Below are positions 12,664 to 24,400 of a stretch of DNA of 64,000 nt, one piece after another. The stretch is from Himantopus leucocephalus (taxonomy: Eukaryota; Chordata; Aves; Charadriiformes; Recurvirostridae). Within the stretch, counting starts at the first letter, position 1. The number at the start of each line of letters is the position of its first letter. The notes under the pieces were generated by a model. It was not told where the DNA came from. It made no database searches and was given only the letters and a program-made list of their open reading frames with translations. A program made the position numbers and the translations under genes. The stretch lies in assembly GCA_003993805.1 (NCBI GenBank), contig RSEF01000004.1, positions 22,051,375 through 22,115,374 of the forward strand, read 5' to 3'.

Positions 12664-13479
12664 TTGGAGCTTCCTGTATTAAAACTGCTAAAAAGACTGA
12701 CTCCCTGATTTCTTACTCATCTTTCAGGAACACAAGTGTGTTAAGGCACTCCATTTTGATTTCCTAGAAACTTCTAGGACTGACCGCCAGAACATAAAAA
12801 TGGTGGTAGATTAGAGGCTGGCCATTTATCTACTGACAATACCACTTCATACCAATTCATGCCACTTTCTTTACTGAAAAAAGTGATACTGGTGTTATAT
12901 TAATCTGAACATATTGCTCCAGAATGCTGTATAAAAACAGAAGACCCTCATTTTACTCTGAGCTTCAGTACACCAGGTACTGTTTCACCTCTTCAGCTGA
13001 TCTTAACAACCTACAAGCACAAGGTGTAGCTAATCATTCCTCCCAAACCCCATTAATTGCATGGACATAAGAAAAGGAGCATCAGTGAGTGATGGATGCT
13101 TCCTACATGATGTGAAAGGACTTCATCACCAAAAAGCATCACTTCCTTGCCTATGGGCTGTTTCCCTATGGAATAGCTCGTCTGTAGCAATGCCTGCATG
13201 TATCTAGCTCAGTGTATGGTATGTCATAAATGCAGAAAGCCGTATGCTATATTACACATGGGAAAGGTCTGACTGACACCTTAGATTATTATATCATCAA
13301 ATGAAGAATACCCCTCACATATAAAAAATGCAGCTTTAAAAACAACTTGTTTGAGCAATGTATGTATTATAATGAAACTTTCAGGCAAGTGTCAATTATC
13401 ATGATCAGTCTTCAATATCAATATATATTTTGGGAGGGAAGAACTTAGATGTACAATACAACAAAGTGAACCAGAATTT
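12664..13479. other. Gene-free stretch downstream of a minus-strand gene end
   Basis: No coding region or element is supported. It lies just beyond the poly(A) signal of the minus-strand terminal exon and may be ordinary intergenic DNA. Confidence 0.5.
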
Positions 13480-13496
13480 TACAATGAAAAATGTAC

Positions 13497-13502
13497 TTTA
13501 TT
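13497..13502 (-). terminator. Poly(A) signal of the minus-strand gene ending here
   Basis: The plus strand reads TTTATT, giving AATAAA on the minus strand 110 bases after the stop codon of the 13612-13790 exon. Cleavage would fall at roughly 13475-13485. Confidence 0.5.
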
Positions 13503-13611
13503 GACCTAGTTATCAACTGCCATCATTTCCTAGAATTAGGGGTACTTCAAATAGAAACAATTCTTTTTTAATTGCCTCTGTACAATTCCTTAGATTGGAA
13601 AACCTCAGTTT

Positions 13612-13790
13612 TTAACAATCTCTGTGAGTGACTCCTTTATAGAGATGGGCATCTGGGTATGTGGGAAAGAGCTGAATTGGATCATGCTGGCTATATGCAA
13701 TATCCAGCTCATCCCTAGTTAGCATATTCTGTTTGTCAAAGAAATGACTGCCTTCAACTGTCTGAGGAATGAAATTTACATCTTTTGGGC
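13612..13790 (-). CDS. Probable terminal coding exon of an unrecognised gene
   Basis: On the minus strand a pyrimidine-rich acceptor (tttgttctttttcttgtag) is followed at 13790 by 'gc' of a split codon. The frame then stays open for 58 codons to a TAA at 13614-13612. The peptide begins PKDVNFIPQTVEGSHFFDKQ and ends LFPTYPDAHLYKGVTHRDC; it is mixed in composition, hydrophilic and not low-complexity, unlike the chance open frames around it. An AATAAA follows 110 bases downstream, so the exon, stop and poly(A) site are coherent. I do not recognise the protein. The upstream exons should lie to the right on the minus strand and enter with one base of the split codon. A strong donor at 14404-14405 (AAAAAG|GTAAGT) has the right phase but no good acceptor. 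The call could be wrong, since 58-codon frames do occur by chance. Confidence 0.5.
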
Positions 13791-15753
13791 CTACAAGAAA
13801 AAGAACAAACTTTGTAGTTTAATAGCTTTCCTTCTTCTATCAGCTCTCCTTGTGAAAAAGACGGTGTTGTTGATGATGGCAGTGGTATGCCTGATAAAAA
13901 GCATGTCTGTGAATGGAAGTTGCGATTCCGGACACACACAGGAACTCAATGCCTTTTCATGAGCTGATGGTATTCTCATTTTTTATAAATATTCATTCAC
14001 CTAAATAATCTACTCCCTTCCAAGCAGGCTCTTCTACTCGCCCCTGCTTCTGAATTTAGGAGGAAACTGATCATTAGGTGCAAGTAATTTTTTCTGATGC
14101 TTGGAAAGGCGTTTTGCAATTACTGTCATCTATTTCCAAAGATGGTAGCAGCAGCATGCCCATTACAGCCCAGTAATTTGCACTCCTATGGCCAGGATTG
14201 CAGATGAAAACACATTTCTGCCCAAAGTACCAGTTTTATTTTCATCAGAACATGTTCGTTATATTTGGCCATCATTACATTAAAGCTATGTCTTTTACAA
14301 AAGCATGTTTGCAACTAGATTGGGGTGGAAAGGCAGGGAAGAGGCAGGGAAGAAAGGAAGGAACATAAAATACTCTTCGTGGAGCCACTCTTTTAATTTA
14401 CTTACCTTTTTCAAACTCACTGAACAGATGCAGACTGCATTTCTTTCACTGGCTTAAAGAGCCTGTCTAAAACTACCAGTATAATTCTGCCGTTAAAGGA
14501 ACAGCCAGATGAGCGAGTAGAGAATGAAAAATCTTCTCAGGTGACACAGCAGTTTTTCTATGAAGTTACCTTTCCACATACCATCTCAAGGAAAGATGTT
14601 TAAACCAGAAGCTCTCTTTTTTTCAAGCATTATGGCTCCTCTTTTCCCAAGAGAGCACCTACATTACACTTAAGAGCTGTGCAAAGCAGCAACAGTAAGA
14701 ACTTCAAAATCATAACTGAAACTCTCCTACAATTTCTTTATAGCTTGTATACTTAAAAAATACTAAGAAGGCAGCACATCCAACTAGTACTCTGTGCCTG
14801 TTTCATTTACTAACATCTGTAATGGAACAGATTCTTTTTTCCTTGGCAATCTGTTTTTCCTTATATCTGAAAAAATTAGCTGAGGGAATAATTTGTAATA
14901 CACATCCAACTTAAGATCTGACCTCAAAAATCACAGGGGAGATAAAGAGTCTCAGCTGCACCGAATAAAACAGCAATAGATAACCAGAGACCCTGAAGTA
15001 TAAGCAAAGGGAAGGATGGGAACATAAACATCTCATCTACCCTTCCTTTATCTTGCAAGGGAACAATACTGCAAGTCCCCACAATTTCATTTGTATTTAA
15101 GATGAGGTGACTGATTTGTTAGGTAGTTCTAAACTATGATGGTTATAGTTGCCAAAACACATATTGCTGATGCATCTAAAATGACAGCAGTTATTTTTGT
15201 AAGACAGCCAGGATGCTTCCATCCTGATTTATTATCCAAACACTTAAGATTCAGAGAAGACAGATCCAAACCAATGTGAATGCTCCTCAGTACCGTTCCC
15301 TGAGGTTTATTTTGTATACCATGTACTTTTGTAGCACTGCAGGTATCTGAAACGTGCTACTCAGATGAACTGCTTTTTCTCATTAATCATCAATTATCTC
15401 TGCTTTCCAACTGTAGTACTAACAATCTGCATATCAAGCCATTTCCTAGCTTTCTCAGGGTCTCCAAACTGCAGAGAATGCTGATGTTTCCTTTCTCTAA
15501 ATACAACAGAGTACACCCATTTTTCAGTCACTGACCAATTTATGAGTTATATGAATTTGACCTAATTCTTTTGAAGCAGTGTCTCTTACTTTGCTCTACC
15601 ACTTGTTTAACAGTGTAACGAAGAAGTGTACCAGAGACTGAGAATCTTGAGTTCGGTGAGGCAACTCACAAGCCAGAGAAATACTGTAAAATCAAGCATT
15701 TGATCTTCTTGTCCATTATGAGAGGCTGATTTACAGCTGCATACATGTAACTA
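13791..15753. other. Non-coding stretch, presumed intron or intergenic
   Basis: No element recognised. It contains one strong minus-strand splice donor at 14404-14405, but upstream of it the compatible frame hits TGA within about 40 bases and no pyrimidine-rich acceptor is present. Confidence 0.45.
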
Positions 15754-16388
15754 TGTCCTGGTTTGAGGTAAAACAGACCCAATTTTCTGTTCAGTAATTT
15801 TACTTTGCAGCTAAGCCTCTTCTAACTAACAGAACTCCCTGAAATTAACAGCATATTGTGCAGACACTGTTAGGTCTCAGAGTGGTAAGATCTATGTTTA
15901 TAGCTGATGCCAAGGCATGGTGTGCAGAGAGGAGCGGACAGGACAGGTGACCCAAAACTGACCAGCGGGGTATTCCATCCCACCTGCCTCCTGCTCAGTA
16001 TAAAAGGTGAGGGATCAAAAAAGATCAGCCCTCTTTCTTCCATGGCCGACCTCCGAGGAGGACTGTCTGTTCATCTGCCTTTGATCCTTATCCATGCATT
16101 TCTGAATGCAGATCCGGAATCCAGTTCCTGTCTGTCACTGAGTCCAGTCTGGGACTTTCCCAGTGCCAGCTGGTGACGTGATTGTCATCCCGGGAGCTCG
16201 ATACTGGTTTTGTATATATTGTATATATTTCATTATCTTCTTTTTATTATTTTATTAATATTTCATTAAAGTAGTTTAGTTCCTTCTAAACTTGTCTCTT
16301 CCTCTCTGTCCCTCCTCCACTTGGAGAGAGAGGTTGGGGAGAGCATCTGTCGTTCCTTTCAGTGGCTAGTCTGGCTCAAGCCACGACA
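15754..16388 (+). mobile_element. ERVL-type solo LTR (TGTCCTGGTTTGAGG...CCACGACA)
   Basis: A 635-base LTR with the avian ERVL-like 5' end TGTCCTGGTTTGAGG and 3' end CCACGACA. It has a TATA box (TATAAAAGG at 15999) and an ATTAAA-type poly(A) signal near 16265, followed by a G/T-rich stretch and a C/T-rich U5. Its last 255 bases align with the fragment at 18977-19240. The flanking pentamers (AACTA and AGCTC) do not match, so the target duplication has decayed or one end is misplaced. The 89-codon plus-strand frame at 15907-16176 lies wholly in the LTR and is not a gene. Confidence 0.88.
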
Positions 16389-18976
16389 AGCTCTTTAGGA
16401 AAAATAAACCTACCTTTCTAAGAAAGAAAAGAAACTTTAACCATAAGAAGTCTTATTATACTAATAAGACAGAGACAAAATAAATGTACATACTAAGAGT
16501 GAAATGGGTCACTTTAGAGCTAATTATCTTGACCCAGGTACATTGCCAGAACTCCTTCCAGTGCCTCAGCATGTTAGTCAGACACACTGCTCTCACAACA
16601 TTCAATGAGAATGAAGCAAAGGGCACAAAAAGGTCATGAAGTGCACCAGTGAAGACTACTTTAAAAATTTCTAACAGTAAATCTCTACTTCAGTGAGCAT
16701 AGAAGGCATGCTTGAACAAGTATTCTTATATTAAATACAAGACCTTAAGGGTGAATTATAATTTACTTGTGACAACTGACAGTTTATTGTATTAGATGCT
16801 AACTTCTTAATGAAATTTGTATTCATTTTATTTTTTGTTATATGATGTATTTATTCTCATAATTATTAAAAAGGTGTCATTTAAATCTATATATGTATTT
16901 CATACAGCTTAGAATGTCTATTTACAGCATTGAAAAAATAAGAAAACTGTCAGCTTCCTTGTATCTGTAAATGTTACCACAGCTCTAATTTCCTATTCTT
17001 AGTGACATTAGAACATGTAAGAGGAGGGAAGAAAGAGCAAATTAGCATGTTCAGCATTATTTTGTTCAACAAAAAGTGCACGAATGTGAACATAATCTAC
17101 TATGAAAGAATAAAAGATATTTTTTATCCCCTACAATATCAGAGCTATGAACTACATGTAACAAAGCTCAATTTCTGTGTGGACATACATGGCAATTTTC
17201 TTAATTATTCTCAAGTCTACTAGCAGTGAATTATTTGTCAATTGATATGATATTACAGTAAATTTTTGGAGAAGATAAAATCTTTGTATTTTATGCTTTT
17301 ATAGTAATAGAAGGTCAGCACTTTTTCTTTACTTTTTTAACCATATTCCCCATATCATGTCATAAGAAAAAGTTCTCTTTCGACATAACTCTCATATATT
17401 TCTAGCCAATGTTATAAAAGTACTGGTTATAGCTTCATAATAGCATGCAAATTGCAACTCACCTTTAAATGACATTACAAATAATAAAAAAAAGAATAAA
17501 AAAGTATGGTCTTGAAAAATCAATTTATTTTAATTTAGGATCATAAACATTGGTAGCATTTATTGAAACTACCTGATGTTGCATTGCTCCCCTCAAGGGA
17601 GGAATCAAGCTTAATTAGTTACTTAACTCTCTATTTCCATGTCTTAATGTGGTTTTTAACCCTAACTGCTGATTTCCTGCATTTGGAGATCATTACGTGG
17701 TTTGGAGCATCCCTAATCCTTTATTCCTAAGTAATGCAGAATTTAAACCTTTGACTTTGCTGAAACATATTTCTTCCCTGAAAACTTGGGAAACAAACTA
17801 ATTGAATAATGGCAGCTTTATAACAAGCATGCCTGCCATGAAATTAAGCATAATTTTACCATATTTTATCATAACATTGTCCCCATTTACTTCCTAATTG
17901 TCACTCTCCTCTGAGTTACGGCTGATGATCAAACACCCCATCAAATACAATTGTTATATATTAGCATGATTTAGTATTAAATAACATATGAAGCTCTTAA
18001 AAGCACAGCAAATTCTACTTTACTAAAAAAATGCAGCCTATTCAGAAACCTGAACTTTCTTAAATGACAGAGTTCTATGAGAATATTAGAAAAAGTAGAG
18101 AACAAATTTCTGCTCCTGGTTTACACAGCCATAGCTATCCAGCTTTCATGCCACAAGAGTAATATCAAGTAAGGTTTGTGTGCTACACAAAGCCAGAGTA
18201 TGAATGCATCAGGCCTCTACACTGTAGGTCAAAGTAGAAAGTATTGGCTCTAATCCGGAAGTAAACTTCTGAGCTCAGATTTCCTTTGGAAATTCATGAT
18301 GCTCTTAAGATTATAACAACCTTCCTCTTCACTGCCATTTATTCTTCTTACACTTTTGTTTATATCTGTGAAGTGTTATTACCTTTTTTTTCCTTCATCA
18401 GAATGCTTTAATGTTAGACAAATTATTTTAGTATTGTAATTTACAAACTTCAAATATTTCATAGATGTATAGACACAAGCCTTTTTCATATTGAAAATAT
18501 AAACATCACAGAAAATAGAATTGTTTTTCTACCTTTATGTTTATGACATTTCCTTTTATGTGCACAAAACATCCTTAAAATTGGAGTCCCAATGAAGACT
18601 TTTTATAGAAGGTGCATGCTTTTACACCTGCAATATTACAAAGACAGACATAAAACAATGTTCCTTTAACAAAAAAGACTGGAGGGGTGGGGGGGGCGGT
18701 GTGCGGCAAAAGAGCAATACTTTGATTAGGCATGGGCTTATGTGGCTTGTCCAGCCAAAAACTGGACATATTTTGTTTGGGGTTTTTTTAACTAAAAAAA
18801 GTTACTTAAACTGGGACTAAAAATTTAAGGCATCGTTCTCAGTCAATCCTAGGCATCTAGCAGGACTACAGGTATCCAGAGAGTTTTAACTTGTTCTGGC
18901 TGGTGTTGAGGTGTTCATACACTGTAGATTTGAGATGGTCTGTGAACCTTCCTACAGTTGAAGATGGAAAACATCT
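16389..18976. other. Non-coding stretch; possible conserved regulatory block at 17540-17960
   Basis: No gene or mobile element recognised. The part from about 17540 to 17960 is AT-rich but compositionally complex and contains several TAATTA/TTAATTAG/TAATTG-like cores of the kind bound by homeodomain proteins. This is suggestive only; conservation cannot be judged from one sequence. Confidence 0.35.
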
Positions 18977-19240
18977 GAGTCCAGTCTGTGACTTCCCCAG
19001 TGCCAGCCGGTGACAGGACTGTCATCCGGGGAGCTTGATACTGTTTTGTATATATTTCATTATTTTCTTTTTATTTTGTTATTAATATTTCATTAAAGTA
19101 GTTGAGTTCCTTCTAAACTCATAGGTCTCTTTTTCCCTCCTCTGCCTCTCTCTTTGAAGAGGTGTAAGGGGAAGCATCTGTTGGTCCCATCTGGGGTGCC
19201 CCACGTCCCCAGTAGCCAATTCGGCCTAAACCACCACACA
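18977..19240 (+). mobile_element. 3' fragment of an ERVL-type LTR
   Basis: About 264 bases that match the 3' part of the LTR at 15754-16388, starting 'ctgagtccagtctgtgacttcc' and ending CACCACA. The 5' two thirds are missing and unrelated sequence lies before 18977, so this is a truncated copy. Confidence 0.85.
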
Positions 19241-22200
19241 GACTAAGAAGAGACTTTAAAAAAAGTGCTATAATGGGAGGCACATTTTAGCTGTATCAAT
19301 TAATTCAGAACTAAATACATGCTTGAAAATATTGTTGTTGTTCTTCATCTTGAAGCCAATTTACTCCATTAGACTACAATGTATCTTCTTCTTATTCCTT
19401 ACACCTTTTTTTCATCAAGATATGACTGCCAAACTCCTCTGAATTTCAATTCATTGCATCTTCTACATGTCAAGATAATTCTGACTTTTCAGAAAATCCT
19501 TTAGCCGCCAGCCTTCTCTCCCTGCTCCTTCTGTACAGCCCTCAATAGCTGTCTGTCATTAGCAAATTCCTTTCTTAGTCCAAGTTCTATGGGCAGGTCT
19601 CTGTTCTAAGCCTTGTCCACTATCCTCATGTTTTGAAATTTCCTTCCNTCCCCCCCCCCCCTTTTATTTTATTTGTTCTTTTTCACTTTGTTATTTAGTT
19701 TCCAGATCTCAGCTAACTCTGTAAGACTACAACAATGAATGGCACAACGCCTTTCTTTTAGGGACATACCCTTTCAATGGAAACTGGAATTCTTCATCAG
19801 TTCAACTAAGCATCTTGTAGAGCATGCATGGGGCAAGCTAGGCATTTTAGAAAGTATCCAAATGAAAAAGCATAGAGCGGAAAGCCACCTAACTCAGCTG
19901 GTAGGGAAACAAAATGGGACTGGATCTTAAATCTTACAACTTGTCTGAGCATAAGAGCATATTCAAGCCTGCAAATAGTTCCTTTTGTCACTAAGAAGAA
20001 TAAGTCAAACTTTGCTTGGCAATGCAGGGGATAAATATTCAACTTTCACTCTTGCCATGAGAAATCACTGGTTGTGATTTTTGCTTACCAGAAATCTTAA
20101 GCATTCCTTCAGTGTGAAATATATAATGGTAGGAAAGTAAGCATTCTATGTGTCAAGCATCATAAATCAAATTTCTAGAGACACTATTCTGAAGGCTAAA
20201 GGCCCATTCTGACTTTTATCTGATTCACAGAAGTATTAGGAGTAATACAGGGCTGTTCTCAGAACCATGCATAGGGAGAAACAAACATAAAACTGTTAGT
20301 CTAACACCATTCTTTATGCCCTCAAGAAACACAGAGTTAATCACAGTATACGGTCATCTTCAATGAAAACAGCTGGTTATGAGTCTCAACTGCACACAGC
20401 TTATCTGCACCAAAACTGGACTATACAGGCATAGAAACTACAAATGGTAAGGAACAGAAGCCAAAATAATATTTTTAAAAACACTCATAAATATTTAACA
20501 GAAAGTATGACTGACCATAATAATCACACTCACACTCAGACTCCTTAAGTCTTCAAGACTAAGTGCTTTTTTGGTTAATATTCTTCAACAAAATGGAAGT
20601 TACTTGGATCAATAAAAGGTTAAATGAGTTAAATTTAATATACTATGATGTACACAAAGTCAGATTGAATGATCTAATGACTTCTCATCACTCTATAATT
20701 TAATAAACTACTAGAAACTGACAATAAGCAGAGCCATACTTCCATCAGAGAATCTTACAAATCCAATTTTGGAGAAACTGTGAATAATCTACCAAAATAT
20801 ATGTAATATCATTACCATTCTCTTTTAGTCACAAGAGAATTTTAGTCCTCAGTTCAACATTTTTTTAAAAAACTCAGCATTCCACAACAACTATATAATT
20901 AATAAAGCCATGATCTTTCAAAGTGCAATCCTCCAATCCCAATTTAATTGAGTGCATTTTTGTTCTATGTTATATATTCAGTGTAGACATGTCCCTTAAA
21001 TGCTTCTATTTTTCATTTGAGAATGAAGCCAATTTCCTATTTCCCACGTATGTCTCAAGAGAAAAGCAATCATCATGGTACAGCCAAAGAAAAAGGTTTA
21101 CAAGGCTCCCCAAAATGATTGTTTTACTTACATATGCAAGTACCGTCTAGTAGGTAATAGGAAGAAGTTGAGAGGAAGTAACAGCTTCTTAGCGCCATTC
21201 AGTCAGTGTGGGTGAATGGGAACTGATGCATGCATAGCACAAAACATTATAACCTTGAAGATTTTTTGCGCGCATATTCTTCCCAGCTTTTACTGAAGGA
21301 AGGTATCTACATGGCATGTTCATTTTTAACAAAAAGCTTGCAGTGCAACCTTCTTTAATCACTGTGCGTTGGATAAAAGCTAAAGGAATATGATTCCTAC
21401 TTCCTTTTTAAACCAGCATTTGACATGTCATGCCAGCTACAGGATGAAGTGAAAGCTTTAAAGAGCCAAGATTTCAGAATTTGAAAAGACTTTACCTATA
21501 AGAAGGCAAAAGATATGGAATATAGAAAACACAGACGGTTAAAAAAGTTCCTGTGATCAGAGGATATATTCTATCACTATATTGTTTTTCTAGGATTCTA
21601 ACCAAAGTCTAAGCTCTTCAAATCAATTCTTGTCATCATGCCTGCTTTGCATGATAAAATAGCTGCGTGTATTTAATTCTTTTCATGTATCTGTGGAATA
21701 ACTTGCATAAAATATGTAGTTGCATGACATACAGATTAGAATGAAGGTGTGGTATTGGAACATTGTTTTTCTTCTTAAACATGTAACAAATTCACAGCAA
21801 GGTCACCTATTACTGTAAGAGATGTTATTAACAAGAGCTTCAGAACTATGAGTGATTTGAAAGAGCTCTTTCTTCAACAGTAGAAATGTATTTTCCTTTA
21901 CCTTTTTCAACTCATGCAAGTGAAGGAAAAGAAGGAAGGAAATGAAGATGAGAAGAACTGCATATGTTTTAAATTATTTTTGTTCATATTTTATACAACT
22001 GCTTTTGGATTCTAAAATTCATCTACTTCAGTGCAACTACAGTGTTTTTTTCAGACATAACATAAATGAGATCATACTTGTGAGGTGATTATATCACATG
22101 ATAGGTGGGCTGGAAATATCTGTTTATTTCCAACTCCTTTTTTTGATCAGCAGATTGATAGATTCCATTTCAGTCTGCATTGGAACTTTTAGCAGTTGCA

Positions 22201-22961
22201 TCAGCTAATGACCAGAAAACCGTGTCATCCATAACCCAGTGTTGGTCAACCCATGTAAACAAAGAAGGAAACCTCTTGATAATAGAAGATGCCTAGCCTT
22301 TTTAGTCATCACAATGTACTAACAATGCTGTCTTTTGAAGGAAGACCTGAAATATTTCCAGATCAAACTCTACTCAGATTTTATCAGTTTCATAACATCA
22401 TGTTCTTTAAAATGATATGCTGATGCTTACAATGTAACAAGTGATGCTAAGACTGCTCTATAACTATTTTATATATTTCATGCTTGACTGAAAAATGACT
22501 AAAAGTCTATGAATATTGACAATAGAATCAATGTTTTAATGAAAATAGTTTGAATTGTATCTAAGACAAAATAGCAAAAAGCAAAAAATTAACTTTTAAC
22601 CACTTTTGTTTCATATAGAAAGGTAGACAAAAGTAAGAGGTGGAAAAAAAGAAAATTTTCAAAGCCAAATACTTAAAAATATGAAACAGAGCAGGAAGGT
22701 TGCGAACGAAATCTCAAAAGCACAGATTTAACTGCAATCTGAAATCAAAGGGTAAACAATGAGTTTTCAGTTCTAAATTTAAAGCCTTCAGTAATATATA
22801 CTAAACGAAATGCACTGCCACTCATGAATACTACATACAAAAACATGGAGCACCAGAATAGAGATGGTACAGCCATGCAGGGGAAAAAAAAATCTATTAT
22901 TAAACTAATATTAAAAAGGTGATACATTAAAAAGTATTCTTTTTTTTTTAAACTCACTCAC
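19241..22961. other. Non-coding stretch, presumed intron
   Basis: No gene or repeat recognised beyond a C run near 19650 that contains an n at 19648. Open frames at 19739, 19806, 20923 and 22745 are short, have no motifs, and are probably chance. Confidence 0.45.
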
Positions 22962-22985
22962 TTGTGACCAATCTCATGTGCAATG
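22962..22985 (-). CDS. Fragment of a zinc-metalloprotease exon (HEIGH active site)
   Basis: On the minus strand 24 bases from the gap edge read, after one base, I-A-H-E-I-G-H plus two bases of a split AAN codon. A consensus splice donor follows directly (CAA|GTGAGT at 22961-22956). HExxH is the zinc-binding catalytic motif of metalloproteases, and IAHEIGH followed by Asn is typical of metzincins of the ADAMTS/ADAM group, in which an exon can end at this point. Within ADAMTS proteins the Ile-Ala-His-Glu-Ile form fits ADAMTS6/10-like members best, but eight residues cannot fix a name. The 5' part of the exon is lost in the N gap. If real, the gene runs right to left and its remaining exons lie elsewhere; I could not find them. 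Confidence 0.5.
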
Positions 22986-22995
22986 NNNNNNNNNN
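22986..22995. other. Assembly gap (10 N) inside a probable exon
   Basis: Ten Ns directly adjoin the HEIGH exon fragment on the left and a CR1 tail on the right. The missing piece should contain the start of the exon and possibly an intron part. Confidence 0.95.
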
Positions 22996-23072
22996 AGTGT
23001 TAGATTGATGGTTGGACTTGATGATCTTAAAGGTCCCTGCCAACCTAGACAATTCCATGATTCTATGATTCT
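22996..23072 (+). mobile_element. CR1 LINE 3' tail
   Basis: The plus strand reads 'tggttggacttgatgatctt' then 'aaggtccctgccaacctag' and ends 'ccatgattctatgattct', the canonical avian CR1 3' terminus with its short 8-base end repeats. The rest of the element is lost in the gap on the left. Confidence 0.93.
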
Positions 23073-23201
23073 AAAATCAATCTTTCACAAACCACAATAA
23101 ACAAGAATATATATATGCAAATATATCTATAAATGCAAATAAATGCCTCTTCCTTAGAAGGGATAGCTACAATTTGTGTGAACAAGTGGAATGTTTCTTA
23201 C

Positions 23202-23242
23202 CTTATCTCTGTTTTATCATCAAAACAGTTATTAATAAATTC
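23202..23242 (-). CDS. Speculative 41-base exon
   Basis: On the minus strand an acceptor (…tttcttatgaacatag) is followed by 41 bases open in the frame EFINNCFDDKTEI plus two bases, then a strong donor AAG|GTAAGAAAC. The peptide looks protein-like, and the position just upstream of the HEIGH exon could place it in the same minus-strand gene. I do not recognise it, and a 41-base exon with two splice signals can arise by chance. Confidence 0.2.
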
Positions 23243-23400
23243 CTATGTTCATAAGAAATTATCAAGAGCACAAGTCCACATCCATCTCGCGTCCATCTTC
23301 AGATTCCTACTGTTCTTTCCAAACTGTGTTTCTCAACTAATTTTGGTTTCAGCAGTACACCTTTGGGTAGTATACCAGATTTACTGAAGTCACTATCACT

Positions 23401-24400
23401 GCAATCTGCTAATCAGGGCTGCCAGCTGCTCATCCATGCAGATATCCTACTTTTCAGGCATGATATCTGTGATGCAGCCACTTGAAAGGGGCACATCTGT
23501 ATCAGTTGCCAAAATATCCCTGACAAATACACACACACACTCCATCGCTTCCTGCTTCTGCTGCATTTATAAAACAGGATGCAAGAATTCACCTGTAGAT
23601 TCATCAGCTGTGGCTGGGTCAGCGTAATCTCATAATGAGGTAAGAAACCGGGCTGAAAGGGAGTAGAAAAGGTCATCCACAATTGTGGGGTCACCAGCAT
23701 TAGTTCTGAGCTGCAACAGCTTTGCAGAAGCATCACCCAGGAGAAATCTGTAGCAGGTTTATCCAAATGTCCAGATCCTGCTACAATGATGCTACAATGC
23801 CACAATGATACTGCATCCTTTTTTAACACTACTCTCTTTAAGCAGGGTAAAGAAAGAAGGAAAAGGGATGCAAACAGCAAAGGCATAACGTCCATCTGTA
23901 ACTTCAACACTGTTAAGGAAGCTTATGTGATGAGCTCCCTCAGAGATTTCATGCAAGCTGCTTAGCTTCATCATGTCTTTTCAGTTCTCAGCTCATAGCT
24001 CATCAGGGCAGCAGATTTCCCTCTAGATTTCTCATTCCAAAACTGGGACACAGCGTTTTCAAAATCAAGTGTCTCCACAAAGTAACCAGCACCCTCTTGT
24101 GTTCACGGTGAGCAGAGCCCATGGCCTTGGTACGCTGGCAGGCTGGATTTCAGCCAGTATCATACAGCTTTGCTGCGTCTTCCAGACCTGGAGAACAACT
24201 CATTGCTCTGCCCCCGTTGGGTACGCAGAACTCTGAACAGACATTGAGTACATATGTTCAGAAGAACATGAGAAAGAGCAATCATGCTGAATACACTCAT
24301 TAAGAGCTACATGTATGCCTAATTCATCACAACTGAAAAGACTTTGGTAGAATTTCAGGCCTGGCAGTGTCTCCTGATTGCTATGGACCACTTCTCTGCA
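23401..24400 (-). other. Block of broken minus-strand open frames; possible old retrocopy or ancient repeat
   Basis: A 1-kb block of somewhat higher GC than its surroundings holds a 165-codon minus-strand frame (23413-23910). In the neighbouring frame it also holds stretches that look more protein-like, such as DASAKLLQLRTNAGDP and DPTIVDDLFYSLSARFL, broken by stops. Frame changes between protein-like stretches without splice signals suggest a decayed processed copy of a gene or an old transposable element. I do not recognise the parent. A CA microsatellite lies at 23528-23541. Confidence 0.25.

Noticed and set aside
14404..14460. Strong minus-strand splice donor suggesting an exon upstream of the 13.5-kb terminal exon
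   Set aside because: The phase would fit, but the only compatible frame meets a TGA about 40 bases upstream and there is no pyrimidine-rich acceptor in between.
15907..16176. 89-codon plus-strand frame
   Set aside because: It lies wholly within an ERVL-type LTR around its TATA box and has no protein motif.
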